From NCBI GenBank assembly GCA_010909725.1, contig JAACMV010000008.1:620001-684000 (forward strand): a DNA stretch of 64,000 nucleotides, in the 5' to 3' direction. The notes under the pieces were generated by a model. The model saw nothing but the letters and a program-made list of their open reading frames with translations. It had not been told where the DNA came from and did no database searches. This DNA comes from Picochlorum sp. 'celeri' (taxonomy: Eukaryota > Chlorophyta > Trebouxiophyceae). The position numbers were made by a program, and so were the translations under genes. Positions 42,259 through 52,686 of the stretch are shown piece by piece (positions within the stretch are counted from its first letter, which is position 1; each line of letters opens with the position of its first letter).

Positions 42259-43056
42259 AATTCTTATTAAATTAAATATCGATATGTATTACGAATGATT
42301 GCTGATTGGTATTGACGTAGCGATCAAGATGGGTGATGGAACCCTGCTGACAGAGCCAATGGAAACCCTAGCAGTCGACCTAGGGTATCACACCATGGTA
42401 TGATTTCAAACTTTACAGCGCGAAATCCACCGATGGATAGGTCGCATCCCATCGATTCTGCGTATTATGCATAGGCATATGATCCCAATCCTTAACAAGC
42501 AGCACAGATACATGTATCTAGTTGTCACTCGTTCCCTCAACTAAACCATGAGTTGAGCAGGCAGGCATCAGACTGATAGCAGACAGTCTCCATACCTGGA
42601 CATGGATATATCCACTGAATGGGGGACCCATATTACATATACACATGGGATCGGATCACTGATACTCGTAAACACTTGAACTAGATGTGTAACTACACGT
42701 GTAAATGCACATGTCCTTGGGCAAGTGGGATGCCGCGGCATATGGGAATCGAATCAAATACGCGTACGCCAGTCTGACTCAGCATTATGCCCCCTGGACG
42801 ATGTTCTACTCGCGCCGGTCGCCGATGATGTGTATGGTTCATCAAAAGATGCGTTCTTTAGGAATACTATATAGCAATATATTGAAAGTGAGGCGGGCGT
42901 AGCGGCGTGGGTATCACCCGTACAGCTACGTTGCAGAACACCGTGCAGATATCAACTACCGGTGTAGCGCTTTTGTCACATATATGTGTCCCTATATAGG
43001 GAATATCAGTCGATATTGTTTTAATATATGTTTAAATATTGGGTATAAAGAGTCCC
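42259..43056. other. Intergenic region rich in short palindromes
   Basis: About 800 bases between the small two-TM gene and the GH26 gene. Near 42977-43002 two short palindromes follow each other (CACATATATGTG and TCCCTATATAGGGA). A TATAAA at 43044-43049 lies 7 nt before the GH26 ATG. No gene is seen; a 65-codon frame at 42705 has no recognisable product. Confidence 0.4.
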
Positions 43057-45617
43057 ATGAATAGGCCCGTTGCAATTTTCTGGCTGTGTCTTCTCTGTGT
43101 TCGAGCACGCTTGGTGTCTGCTTTCAGCTCAAGGGTTGAGAGGGTTGTCGGAGAGTATGGGGTGCAGGTTGGGGCTGCTGTCGAATGGAGTGATTGGAAC
43201 TACAGTACACGAAATATTCCAGACGTGTTTGGATTCGGTCCAAGAGCGTACGTTGAGTAATGCTTGTGATGAAACCAAGAGCTGTGCTATGTGGTTGGTT
43301 CGCTTGCTTCCTGTAACTCATCTAATTTGTTACATTGACGTTTGTTATAACGATTATATTCATGATATTCTATGTAGATATGTGCTGTTCACGGAGATTC
43401 CATTCACTAAAGATGACTTATGGGTGATGTCTCAGATTTTTCCATCCATGGGTGCTAAAAAGCAAACAGTCATTCTGACTCCAGAACCATATGAAGGCCT
43501 TGAGGCCGTGACTGAGGACGTTTTGCAGGAGACAATTAAGATTCTGAAGAAGTGGGAAGATCGTGGTGTAACATTTATCGTTCGTTTCGCTCACGAAATG
43601 AATGGGTCTTGGTATCCTTGGTGCCAGAAGCCCACATTGTTCATTGAAAAGTTCCGTCTCTTCTCAGAGGCTTTGCACGCTGGGACTCAGTATGCGACCA
43701 TGCTGTGGGCTCCAAATTTAGGCATAGGCTACCCGTATAAGTACGGGAAATATGAGGCGAAATGCAACCAAGGGGAGACATCCGCAGATTGCACCTTGCT
43801 TGACACTAATCGCGATGGAAATTTGACCGCCGCAGATGATATGTTCTCCCCATATTGGCCCGGAGATGATTATGTCGACTGGGTAGGCTCATCGTTATAC
43901 TGGTGGGGCACAGTCTATCCTTGGGGTGAGAACGAGATGCCCTCCCCACAATTTTTTTACGACACATTGGTGGGCAATATCAAGCAGGAAACTGGAGAGC
44001 CTGTCCCAGACTTTTACTTCACATACTCGGAGAAGAAGAATATTGCCATGATCATTACTGAAACAAGTGCACTATATAACCTCTGCGATAAGGACCCAGA
44101 CACAGAAGCATGCGAAGTCAATATCCCTGATGGTTTGATTAATCCTGAATTTGAATTTGATATCAAATCTACCTGGTGGGACCAAGTTTTCAGCCTTGAA
44201 GGCTCTACTTCAACTCGAGAAATATTTCCAAATATTAGAATGATATCATGGTTTAATGTCAGAAAGGAAGAGCAAGAAGCAGGGGGCAATACGATTGATT
44301 GGACCACTTATGCAGACCAGGACCTGAAAGATGCGTTCCTTGCTCAAATTTCATTGAAAACAGAAGATGGAAAAGAATATTGGATTACAGATAAGGCTAA
44401 AAAAACCCAATCGTTTGGTTCAAGGGTCGATAGAGTGGTTGAGAGGGATGGTGTGTTGGTAGGAGCTTCTGTTGAATGGCTATCTTGGAATTTCTCCTCA
44501 AAAGCCATCCCCAACAAAATCGGATATACTCCAAAAAGGTGAGTTGTCTGTGTGTGACTAGTATGTATAGCGATATAGGGCTTACCAGGTGCACATTCTC
44601 ATGTCTTGATGTAGCTACACTCTGTACACCTACCTTCCTTTGACAGAATTTGACAAGGCAACAATGCAAAAGATTTTCTCAAATCTACCGGGCAGTCCTC
44701 CCATTGTGATCACTGTTCAACCATTCGAAGGCCTGGGTAAACTTACCACGGCCGCAATAAAGGACTTTGTGTCCACCATTCGGAAGTATGAGAAGAGTGG
44801 ACTCACCTTCATTGTGAGATTTGCTCCTGATATGAATGGGTCATGGTTCCCCTGGGGCCAGTCACCGACTCAATATATCGAGAAATTCAGGTTGCTGGCA
44901 GACGCACTTCGGTCAGGCACTGAGTATGCCACGATGATGTGGGCTCCTGTTGTTGGGCTAGGGTATCCATATCCTGCCGGGCAATATGCACAGCAATGTG
45001 ACAAAGGATCAACATCGCGTGATTGTAAACTCCTTGATACCAATGGAGACGGTGAATTCACGTATTTAGATGACATGTATTCACCATACTGGCCTGGAGA
45101 CCTCTATGTTGACTGGATAGGCGTCGCACTGTCTTGGTGGGGCAAGGCCTATCCATGGGGTGAAAACGAGATACCTGGCGATGAATACTTCTATGACTCT
45201 CTTCTTGGAGGCGGTGCCGAAGAGACACCAAGTATATACAAAACGTACTCGGAGGAAAAGGATATTGCCATGGTCATCAGCGAGACTGCTGCCATGTATA
45301 ACCTTTGTGATAATGACAAGAAAACAGAGGCATGCGTTGCCAATATTAAGGAAGGTTGGATCAACCCTCAGCACGAATTTGACATCAAAAGTGCTTGGTG
45401 GAAGCAAGTATTCAGTTTGGATGGATTCACGTCAACCAGGAAAGCATTCCCAAATATAAAGATGATTTCATGGCTGGAGATCAGCAGGACTGATGGCCAA
45501 GTTAGTGATAACACAGTTGACTGGACGACATACAGTACAACGAATATCAAGGAATCCTTTATCAAGACACTGAATCAAAAATCAAACGATGGAGTGCGAT
45601 ATTGGATCACAGGGTGA
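43057..45617 (+). CDS. Secreted protein with two tandem GH26 (mannanase-like) domains
   Basis: Three exons (43057-43247, 43378-44538, 44615-45617), introns 130 and 76 nt, 784 residues. A signal peptide (AIFWLCLLCVRARLVSA) precedes two similar GH26-like barrels of about 370 residues. Domain 1 has acid/base Glu in RFAHEMNGSWYPW (codon 43595-43597) and nucleophile Glu in MIITETSALYN. Domain 2 keeps the nucleophile (VISETAAMYN) but has RFAPDMNGSWFPW, so His-Glu is Pro-Asp. Both contain a Ca-loop-like insert (DTNRDGNLTAADD, DTNGDGEFTYLDD) between cysteines and a PYWPGD-YVDW block. It likely acts on cell-wall beta-mannan or a related glycan. The second domain may be non-catalytic or glycan-binding. 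Confidence 0.85.
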
Positions 45618-45782
45618 CTAGTCTCATGAATATAAAAGATCCTGTCATGTGGGACGAGACACACAAAGAGGACTGGTCTGATGACATGGACATGGACACC
45701 GCGTGTATCTCACATGATTGCTATTGTAAACGTATCCAAGAACATACGTACAGATCAAATAAATACAATGAGGAAAAACCCA

Positions 45783-47144
45783 TTACTTTTTCTGCTGCTG
45801 CTCCTTTCTGGCATATGCATACAGCAAGAATCCCCCAGTAGACAGGGCAAAACCTTGCCATTGTGTCTTTGACACAATATCACCTTGAAAGAGAATACCA
45901 AACCACATCAACAAGGCATTCTTCAAGCAACCTACATAGCAATACCAATCATATTAGCATTCCACTCTTGCACTACTCATGCGATACATTGCACACGTAC
46001 CAACAACTTTGACTGTTGTACTGCTAGAGTATTTAATTGCAGCATACGTGGAGATAGTGACCAGAAAGCTGAGCAAAACAATCAGTACCATCATATATGC
46101 AAGATATACAACCTCAGCCGAGGTCAAATCCACAAGCGTATCCCATTCCATGACAAGAGACAGAGATGACAACACTGCAAAGATCAATGGACCAACCCCT
46201 GCCAACAAATCAAACGAACTATACTTGGTATCTTTCAACGCTTTAGACACAAATACCACTCTGGATGCCTCAAATAATATACTCGTTGTAAATGAAATGA
46301 AAGAAGGCCAGTGAAAATCAGCCTCTTTGTTTGTCTCATCAACTGTTGCTGTGCCAGTTCCATACGCAATCAAGAGTGTGGACACAAATGCAACGCCAGA
46401 CATCTTTTCCATGCCCCACATGACCGCTAAAATTAGAGTCACTGCGGGAGTTAAAGCCTTCAAAATACTAATAAAGGACAGCGACAGCCCAATATACGCA
46501 TAATTCCCCAAAAACATGCACGTGCATGTGGCCAGTCCTAGAGGGACAATCTTCCTCACATACTCTGCCCTAGGGGGCATCGGATTCACCTTGATAACCC
46601 TCATTTTGGCAATTGCAATAACAACGACTACACAACCCAACTGACTCAACCCTGGCACCATGAGGGGAAGACTCAACCGTGGCTGACTTAGCACCGTCTG
46701 CATTACAACTGTCAACCAAGAGCTTGATATTGACCATAACGACAACATGAGAAACGCCATGACGCCATCTCCAAGCACCTGCCTCGTCTTCTTATTAGAT
46801 CTCGATTCAACGCCCTCATCATCATTCTCCATCTGTAACTGCCGTTTCACAGAGGACAAGTCACTGTCTCCACCTTGACTCGTTTCAAACTCAAACACGA
46901 CATTCTTATCACTCTCTATCGTGACATGCTTATTTGTGTCAACTGTAGGTAAATTATTCATCATTCTACGTTCTCTCTCCTCCCAGGGGCGATCAGTGTG
47001 ATATTTTTTCAAGGCTGAACGAAGACCGGTATGCTGCTCACTGATGGAATGTCTAGCAGCTCTAGGGGTCGATGGCTCGTCGTCTGAATCAACTATTTTA
47101 TATTGTTTCTTCAATAATGCCTCCTGACGCCTTGTCAGGACCAT
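45783..47144 (-). CDS. Nucleotide-sugar/triose-phosphate-type transporter (DMT superfamily)
   Basis: Two exons (46001-47144 and 45783-45931), intron 69 nt, about 430 residues. A 125-residue charged, disordered cytosolic N-terminus precedes ten helices. TPT-like features are MFLGNYAYIGLSLSFISILKA, LTPAVTLILAVMWGMEKMSG, and the C-terminal half ending GCLKNALLMWFGILFQGDIV and GFALSTGGFLLYAYARK, the typical NST/TPT last helix pair. The spliced exon is required for this last pair. The tail EQQQKK may be an ER/Golgi retrieval signal. Substrate unknown; Golgi sugar-nucleotide transport is likely. Confidence 0.8.
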
Positions 47145-47392
47145 GATCGTACGAGAGTGACGCCAGAGTCATTCGCCAACCGCTCGGCAATTCAGGCAAT
47201 TATGCAAATAAATCACTGGACAAATAGATTGATCATTATATTTTTTAAATGGAATAAAGATCTGTCTCTTTGAGGGTGCCATGAGGTACTCATGAGCCTT
47301 TGTACCTTGATTGGAATGATTAAAAAAAAAGCACAACAATATTGTTCTATTAATAGAGAGATGCTGCCTTATTGCCTGCAGGAAACCCATTC

Positions 47393-48808
47393 TTAGGATG
47401 CTTCTCCGTTATTCATACTACTATACAGACCGTTCAAAATGATTTGCCATATATTTCTATTCATTTCATCTGCACATTCACCCTGAACATCTGGGTGAAT
47501 TTTTTCCACTGAGCCGTGAAATTGGCTCATGCCTGAGGGATTGTCAGTGCCAAATGGAAACTGGGATGATGTCCACTCTATCCAGCATTGGTAATGTTTT
47601 GATCCCTTTGTCCCACGAGGAGCATTGGGTGCTGATGCAAGGGCGTCAACGTCGACATAAAGATACTTTCCATTGGTCTGCCCATCAATCCATCCCTTCA
47701 TGAATTCGTTTCTTTTCACAAGCTCCTTTTTCTGTGCCTGATCGCGCACGTCTACTGTCGGGACTCCAATATATACAATTCTTGATACTTTGTCTTCTAC
47801 ATCCCTCAGTGCTTGTAAATATGCAGCAGGTACATCAGATCCTGTCTGCCGAAAGCCAACAGATATCACACAGATTGGCTTTGCATCAGCCTGTTTCTGG
47901 CTTTTGATGTACGTTTGAAGCATCTCGGCCTGGGCCATATAGAGTGGTGCTTGCATATAGTTTATTTGGCTCAATGATGATGACTGGTTGGCCCCACCAT
48001 TGGTGGAGCATTCGGATAACACTCTGGCAGCATCTTCCCTGCCTGGTCCAATCTCCATGGAAAAGAATGCCGAGATGATGTGCTTCAGGAACCACGAGTC
48101 GCTAGGCGATGCTTCTTTATCTCCTCTATTCGTTGAAAGGCGTAAAAAGTCGACTTCTCGGCAGACAAAGTATTGAATGTGGGTATGTACATGGAGATCA
48201 AGCATTCTCTTTTGTCCTCTCATCATGGCAATCAGCCGTAAATATAACTGCCGCATGGTCGAATCGCCGATAACCACAATTGACTTTGATTTTGATAACA
48301 GCCGCATAACTTGCCCCCTATTGATTTCAGTATACCTGCATTTCTTGTGAGAGGGCTGGAACTGCCACTTTGCTGGATTGCTGTCCATTGAGCTCATCAA
48401 ACTTGATGAGTACATATCTTCCCTCGAAGTGGTCTTATTACTTGCACCCACCAGTTTGAATTCTCCATGGTGATCAGTTCTGCAGCAACGATCTCCGCAC
48501 AGAGGAGGATCAATTCTTCCGTGAGCCATAAAGGCACCTTGGTTACAACCACCCCCTTCTGATTGGCCTGTCCTGTAGGCATAATATCCCCCAGCGACGA
48601 TTGGACACTTGAACAATGATTGAACATCGAATTTGCACGATTCACAGTGTTCCCGCTTTATTTTAGACACAGAAATGGCGCAAATTGTAGAGACAAACGT
48701 GGTACAAGAATATGACCTGCGTTCCCTCTTCTTCATGGGTTGCGCGTGTATTCGCTGAGCAGCGAATAGTATTGCACAAATAAATACTATACGTAAAAAA
48801 GATGACAT
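47393..48808 (-). CDS. Secreted SGNH/PC-esterase-like protein (TBL-related)
   Basis: 471 residues, no intron. The signal peptide is FLRIVFICAILFAAQRIHAQ. A Cys-rich N-terminal region is followed by WQFQPSHKKCRYTE and the nucleophile block SKSIVVIGDSTMRQLYLRLI (GDS motif near residue 178), the arrangement of PC-esterase/trichome-birefringence-like proteins. A possible His for the catalytic pair is in EKIHPDVQGECADEMNRNIW near the C-terminus. Family members acetylate or deacetylate wall polysaccharides in the secretory pathway. This fits the nearby GH26 and cellulose synthase-like genes, but co-function is inference. Confidence 0.7.
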   Translation of the reverse strand: MSSFLRIVFICAILFAAQRIHAQPMKKRERRSYSCTTFVSTICAISVSKIKREHCESCKFDVQSLFKCPIVAGGYYAYRTGQSEGGGCNQGAFMAHGRIDPPLCGDRCCRTDHHGEFKLVGASNKTTSREDMYSSSLMSSMDSNPAKWQFQPSHKKCRYTEINRGQVMRLLSKSKSIVVIGDSTMRQLYLRLIAMMRGQKRMLDLHVHTHIQYFVCREVDFLRLSTNRGDKEASPSDSWFLKHIISAFFSMEIGPGREDAARVLSECSTNGGANQSSSLSQINYMQAPLYMAQAEMLQTYIKSQKQADAKPICVISVGFRQTGSDVPAAYLQALRDVEDKVSRIVYIGVPTVDVRDQAQKKELVKRNEFMKGWIDGQTNGKYLYVDVDALASAPNAPRGTKGSKHYQCWIEWTSSQFPFGTDNPSGMSQFHGSVEKIHPDVQGECADEMNRNIWQIILNGLYSSMNNGEAS

Positions 48809-49260
48809 CTTTGAGCGTGGAAACCCTCGTGGACTCTGTCACGTGGACGGTCGTTGGGACAACTTGAAGTCTGTCCTCATCCGTACATGATTTAAATTGT
48901 AATTACAACAACTGACACGTGAAAAAATAATATACCGCAGTTAAGGAAATTATGAGATTTATTTGTAGCTTTGATTCCAGGCAGCTTTTGGGTACATCCC
49001 ATGTCACTCATGAGTGACACTGATGGCCAATATTGGCCCATTAATGGCCATGGCTCAGATTCGGCAAGTGTTTCTATCATATTTACACAGTTACAACGTT
49101 CACATGAGGAAACCCCCTTCTCGCCAACAATACACCAGAGAGAAAGAAAGCTTTCTGGATCCACCAACGGTAGCTCTCAGCATAATACTCTTCTCAACCT
49201 TCATTCCATGCAGATGATTATTACCAGATCACTGATATTTTTCCTCCCCCTCATCCATCA
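48809..49260. other. Intergenic region, nothing recognised
   Basis: About 450 bases between two minus-strand genes. A GAGTGACACTGATGGCCAAT-like stretch and TGGCCAATATTGGCCA (an imperfect palindrome near 49022-49040) are the only structure I notice. Short frames on both strands have no recognisable product. Confidence 0.35.
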
Positions 49261-49695
49261 TTAGATTTCTTCGGAAGTTACACAGTATTTTCCCTCGTCT
49301 ATGTCCCACTGATAAGATCTACTTTCATTTTCTCTCCGTCGCCTCTCTTGCCTTGCCTCCCATTCTTTTTGCTCAGCCTCCCATTCTTCTTGCTGGGCCT
49401 CCCAGTCTTCTTGCTGGGCCTCTTCCTCTGCAACAGATGTAGATGCAGCCCGTCTCGCCTTCTGTTTCTTCCTCCTCCTCCTAGTTCTTATTTTTGCCTT
49501 CTTATATATTATCGTTTTCCCAGCACTACCAATGTACACATCGCCATAGAAATGGACAGGGCCTCCAGAAGTTTCAATATGCATACAATTCGAACGGTCT
49601 GCTAAAGAAGCGAACCCAGAGCTTGCATCCTCTCTCTTTGCTCCATTATTTTGATTAGTTGCATTTGTATCAGCCTGTTTCCCAATATCCGTCAT
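49261..49695 (-). CDS. Hypothetical protein with basic stretch and Glu/Trp repeats
   Basis: 144 residues from the ATG at 49695. The middle is HIETSGGPVHFYGDVYIGSA, a strand-rich segment. A very basic stretch follows (KIRTRRRRKKQKARR), probably a nuclear or RNA/DNA-binding signal. Then come three to four heptad-like units of the type E-W-E-A-x-Q-E, and the end SRSYQWDIDEGKYC. I recognise no family. The frame is not a shadow of another gene, and its composition looks coding. Confidence 0.45.
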   Translation of the reverse strand: MTDIGKQADTNATNQNNGAKREDASSGFASLADRSNCMHIETSGGPVHFYGDVYIGSAGKTIIYKKAKIRTRRRRKKQKARRAASTSVAEEEAQQEDWEAQQEEWEAEQKEWEARQERRRRENESRSYQWDIDEGKYCVTSEEI

Positions 49696-50007
49696 TGTGT
49701 AGGTCGCTCGTGTCCAACTGGAATTTGAATTTGGATCGACTCAATTTGAATTTTTTTTCCTTTGTTGCCTACTTAAAAACAGGCATCATCTGATATTTAC
49801 TAATATATTAAAAAATGGATGCATAATTGTGTGCCGTGTCGTCGTACTATTCATCCACCAGATGGCCCAAAGATCACATCAATCCCTTCTGCCTGGATTT
49901 CTATATTTACATCAGGAGGTTGTTTTCAACAAACTACGAGGCAGCCACGCCTATATATATATATATATATACTTTCAATATCACTTTTACATATATAATA
50001 TGGGTAT
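49696..50007. repeat. Intergenic region with a TA microsatellite
   Basis: About 310 bases. A (TA)10 run spans 49952-49971, just downstream of the DBP5 stop at 50008 on the opposite strand. AT-rich elsewhere, with no gene. Confidence 0.5.
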
Positions 50008-51814
50008 TTAATCGGTCAATCCAGCCTGTCTCAGCACATCTTCGAATTTGTCATCATCATCCCACGGTACCTCTGGGATGTCATGCTTGAAGTAATCTGA
50101 AATTTGATTCAATATTCTGTTCTCTGCTTCTCCAGTGACCAAATTGAACGCAGCACCCTTCCTTCCAAATCTTCCACTTCGACCAATACGATGCAAGTAT
50201 GTCTCATACGCAGGAGTTGTCAAGTCCCTTTCTGTTGGCACATCATAATTAATGACAAGTGTGACCTGTGTCACATCAAAACCACGAGACAACACATCCG
50301 TTGAGATTAAAATCTTTGTCGTACCATCTCTGAACTCTTTCACAACCTTGTCTCTCGCCTCCTTCTCCATACCTCCTTGGATTGATGTGCACTTGTGACC
50401 ATCCTCTTCCATGGCAGCATGAAGACTCCTCGCAGTCTCTCGAGTCCGCACAAAAATGATTGTCTGTCCAAGTTTCTCACACAGTGGGAAAATCATATCC
50501 TTTAAAACCTTTGTTTTCGCCAACGCATCTGGACACACAACCTTGTACTGCTTGATCACATCCAATGACAAGTCTTCCTTTTCAATAAACACATGGTTTG
50601 CTCCAGGAACAATCTTCTGCGCAAATCGCTTCACATTCTCATTAAATGTAGCAGAGAACAACAATATTTGTAAGTCAGGAGCCGCTGCCTTGAGCTGCTT
50701 GATCAACCTCACAGAATCATCAGCAAACCCATCTTGCTGCAATCCAAAACCACACTCGGTACTCAATCAATCTCTCTCTTGTTTTTAGACAAAGGAAGAT
50801 CAAAGCAATAATAATAGTAATAAAGACACACCTTGAGCATCTCATCCGCTTCATCAAACACAAGAATCTTCATCGTCCGCGTATTCAACATCCGCCTGCT
50901 GATCCAATCCTTTAATTTACCATGTGTTCCCACCACCACCTGCTCTTCAACCTTTCTACGCCTATTCCCAGGAGTACTCGTCTCCGCCGTCGACGCCAGA
51001 CTAATACCAGTGTACGTCCCCATCTTCTCCAACACACCAAGATTCTGCACCACCAACTCTCGAGTTGGACACAAGCACAATGCTTGTGGAGCCTTGACCC
51101 CCGTGTCCACCCTGGAAAGCATCGCAAGCGTAAAACACGTCGTCTTCCCACTTCCATTATGCGCCTGAGCAATCAAACTCTTATGAGGCTTTTCTAAAAT
51201 CATAGGAAGCGTCTTTGCTTGAATCCTAGAAGGCCGTTCAAACTTCATCTCTGTATACAACCCCTGCAACAACTCTTTACTCAACCCAAGCTCCTCAAAC
51301 GTCTTCGCACTCGAGTACATACTCTCATCCTGCTTTGCCTGCTGCTTCAAATCACTACTAGCCCCATCATCATTTGATTCATCCACATGCACCCCTGCAA
51401 CCGCAGCCGCTAATGAACTCACGCTCTCAGGCTCGGCTGATGTTTCAAATCCAGGCGGAGGACCACCACTACTATCATTCTCTCCTACAGACCATGCAAT
51501 TTTATTTAAGATATCTCAAAAGATGGAGATTATGCTTCGTAAAAATAACGCACCAGCCACATTGGCGGTCTTGCCTTGCTCTTGCTCCACTTGATCGGCC
51601 CACGATGTGGCTCCCTACACACAGAGCATCAGATATTTTCTTCAGCATATACTCACATATTGATTTATTGGACTCTGTCTGTCTGCCTAGTTGATGTATC
51701 AAAAACGTCCATAGAGAAGACACGTGTCTGTCTGTCTGTGTAATTTTCTGTTTCAGAAATGTTCTTCAATCATCGTCTTTTCTGCATACATACCTCTGCA
51801 TTTGAAGTCGCCAT
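50008..51814 (-). CDS. DBP5: DEAD-box mRNA export helicase DBP5/DDX19-like
   Basis: Four exons (51794-51814, 51554-51614, 50832-51484, 50008-50736), introns 179, 69 and 95 nt, 487 residues. Helicase motifs are Q-motif FERPSRIQAKTLPMIL, Walker A AHNGSGKT, CPTRELVVQ, DEAD in LVFDEADEMLK, SAT in LLFSATFNEN, IIFVRTRET, STDVLSRGFDV and HRIGRSGRFGR. The junction DEADEML-KQDGFADDSVRLIKQL and the ending VPWDDDDKFEDVLRQAGL fit DBP5, which remodels mRNPs at the nuclear pore. The short first exon (MATSNAE) and the frame across all introns support the model. Yeast Dbp5 is 482 residues, so this is full length. Confidence 0.93.
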
Positions 51815-52120
51815 AAATATATGTCTGTGTTATTTAAATTTATAAATGTAAATTATACCAACCAACAAGAGCGTTGTCTCTTCCTTGATGATGGGCATGG
51901 TCCATGCATGCCCATACTGTAGATCTTCTTCTTCTTCTTCTTGGCACTGAAATTCATGCCATCATCATGATGATGGCATTGGGAGATCGAATATGGAATC
52001 TGCGTGTCCGATTCTTCTTACATTAACACAGATACTGACTGAAGAAAGCCCGAGTTTATTTGTTTATATACATATCATCATCATCATCCTGCTCTAAAAG
52101 ATAGATTGAGCAAGAAGGTC
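51815..52120. promoter_or_regulatory. Divergent region between DBP5 and the FN3 protein
   Basis: About 305 bases. It includes a (TTC)-type run near 51924-51942 and an ATCATCATGATGATGG inverted stretch near 51961-51976. No gene is seen. Confidence 0.35.
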
Positions 52121-52624
52121 ATGATGATGAACAAGACATCCTGCATGGTCCTCATCTTTTTGCTCTGGTGTCTTTTCGGAGGCAGCACTACTAGTAGTTA
52201 TACCCGCGCTCAAGAAATTGACTCTGATATCATCCGAGAGCGAATAGGAATATTCGAAGAAGAAAAGAGCATTGCCGATAAGACAGGCTGGGCGCCATTG
52301 TTTGGGGAGCCAGGTGTTCCCAAGCTTGTTGGGGATGCCACAAGGACTGGTGATGATGTGACGTTAAAGTGGCGACCAGATATTGTGAGGCATCCTCCTG
52401 TGACATATGATGTATTCTGTGCGATAGGCGTGCAAACGTCGTGTACATCAGTGGACGCAGCGGATATAACAGGTAGAGGGCAGACGGGAATTGGTCAGGC
52501 CCCGCTTGTTGTGAGTGGAACAGTGCGGGGTGTGGCTGAAGCAGCGTCACTGACATGCTTTATTGTTGCAACGAATGAAAGAGGGGAAACGTGTTCTGAC
52601 CCAATACCAGTTGATATTGTGTAA
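52121..52624 (+). CDS. Small secreted protein with a fibronectin III-like domain
   Basis: 167 residues from the first of three consecutive ATGs (52121). The signal peptide is CMVLIFLLWCLFGGSTTSS. The remainder resembles one FN3 fold: VPKLVGDATRTGDDVTLKWR near residue 62, VTYDVFCAIG in the middle and LTCFIVATNERGETCSDPIP at the end. Four cysteines could form disulfides. No catalytic motif. An extracellular adhesion or binding role is inferred from the fold only. Confidence 0.6.
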   Translation: MMMNKTSCMVLIFLLWCLFGGSTTSSYTRAQEIDSDIIRERIGIFEEEKSIADKTGWAPLFGEPGVPKLVGDATRTGDDVTLKWRPDIVRHPPVTYDVFCAIGVQTSCTSVDAADITGRGQTGIGQAPLVVSGTVRGVAEAASLTCFIVATNERGETCSDPIPVDIV

Positions 52625-52686
52625 ATAGTATGTGTGTAAAAACTCAAAAGAAGAAGAAGATACCATTCATTTCCAATTCTATTGCA

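Noticed and set aside
42705..42902. 65-codon plus-strand frame before the GH26 gene
   Set aside because: No domain and no conserved features; lies in a palindrome-rich intergenic region.
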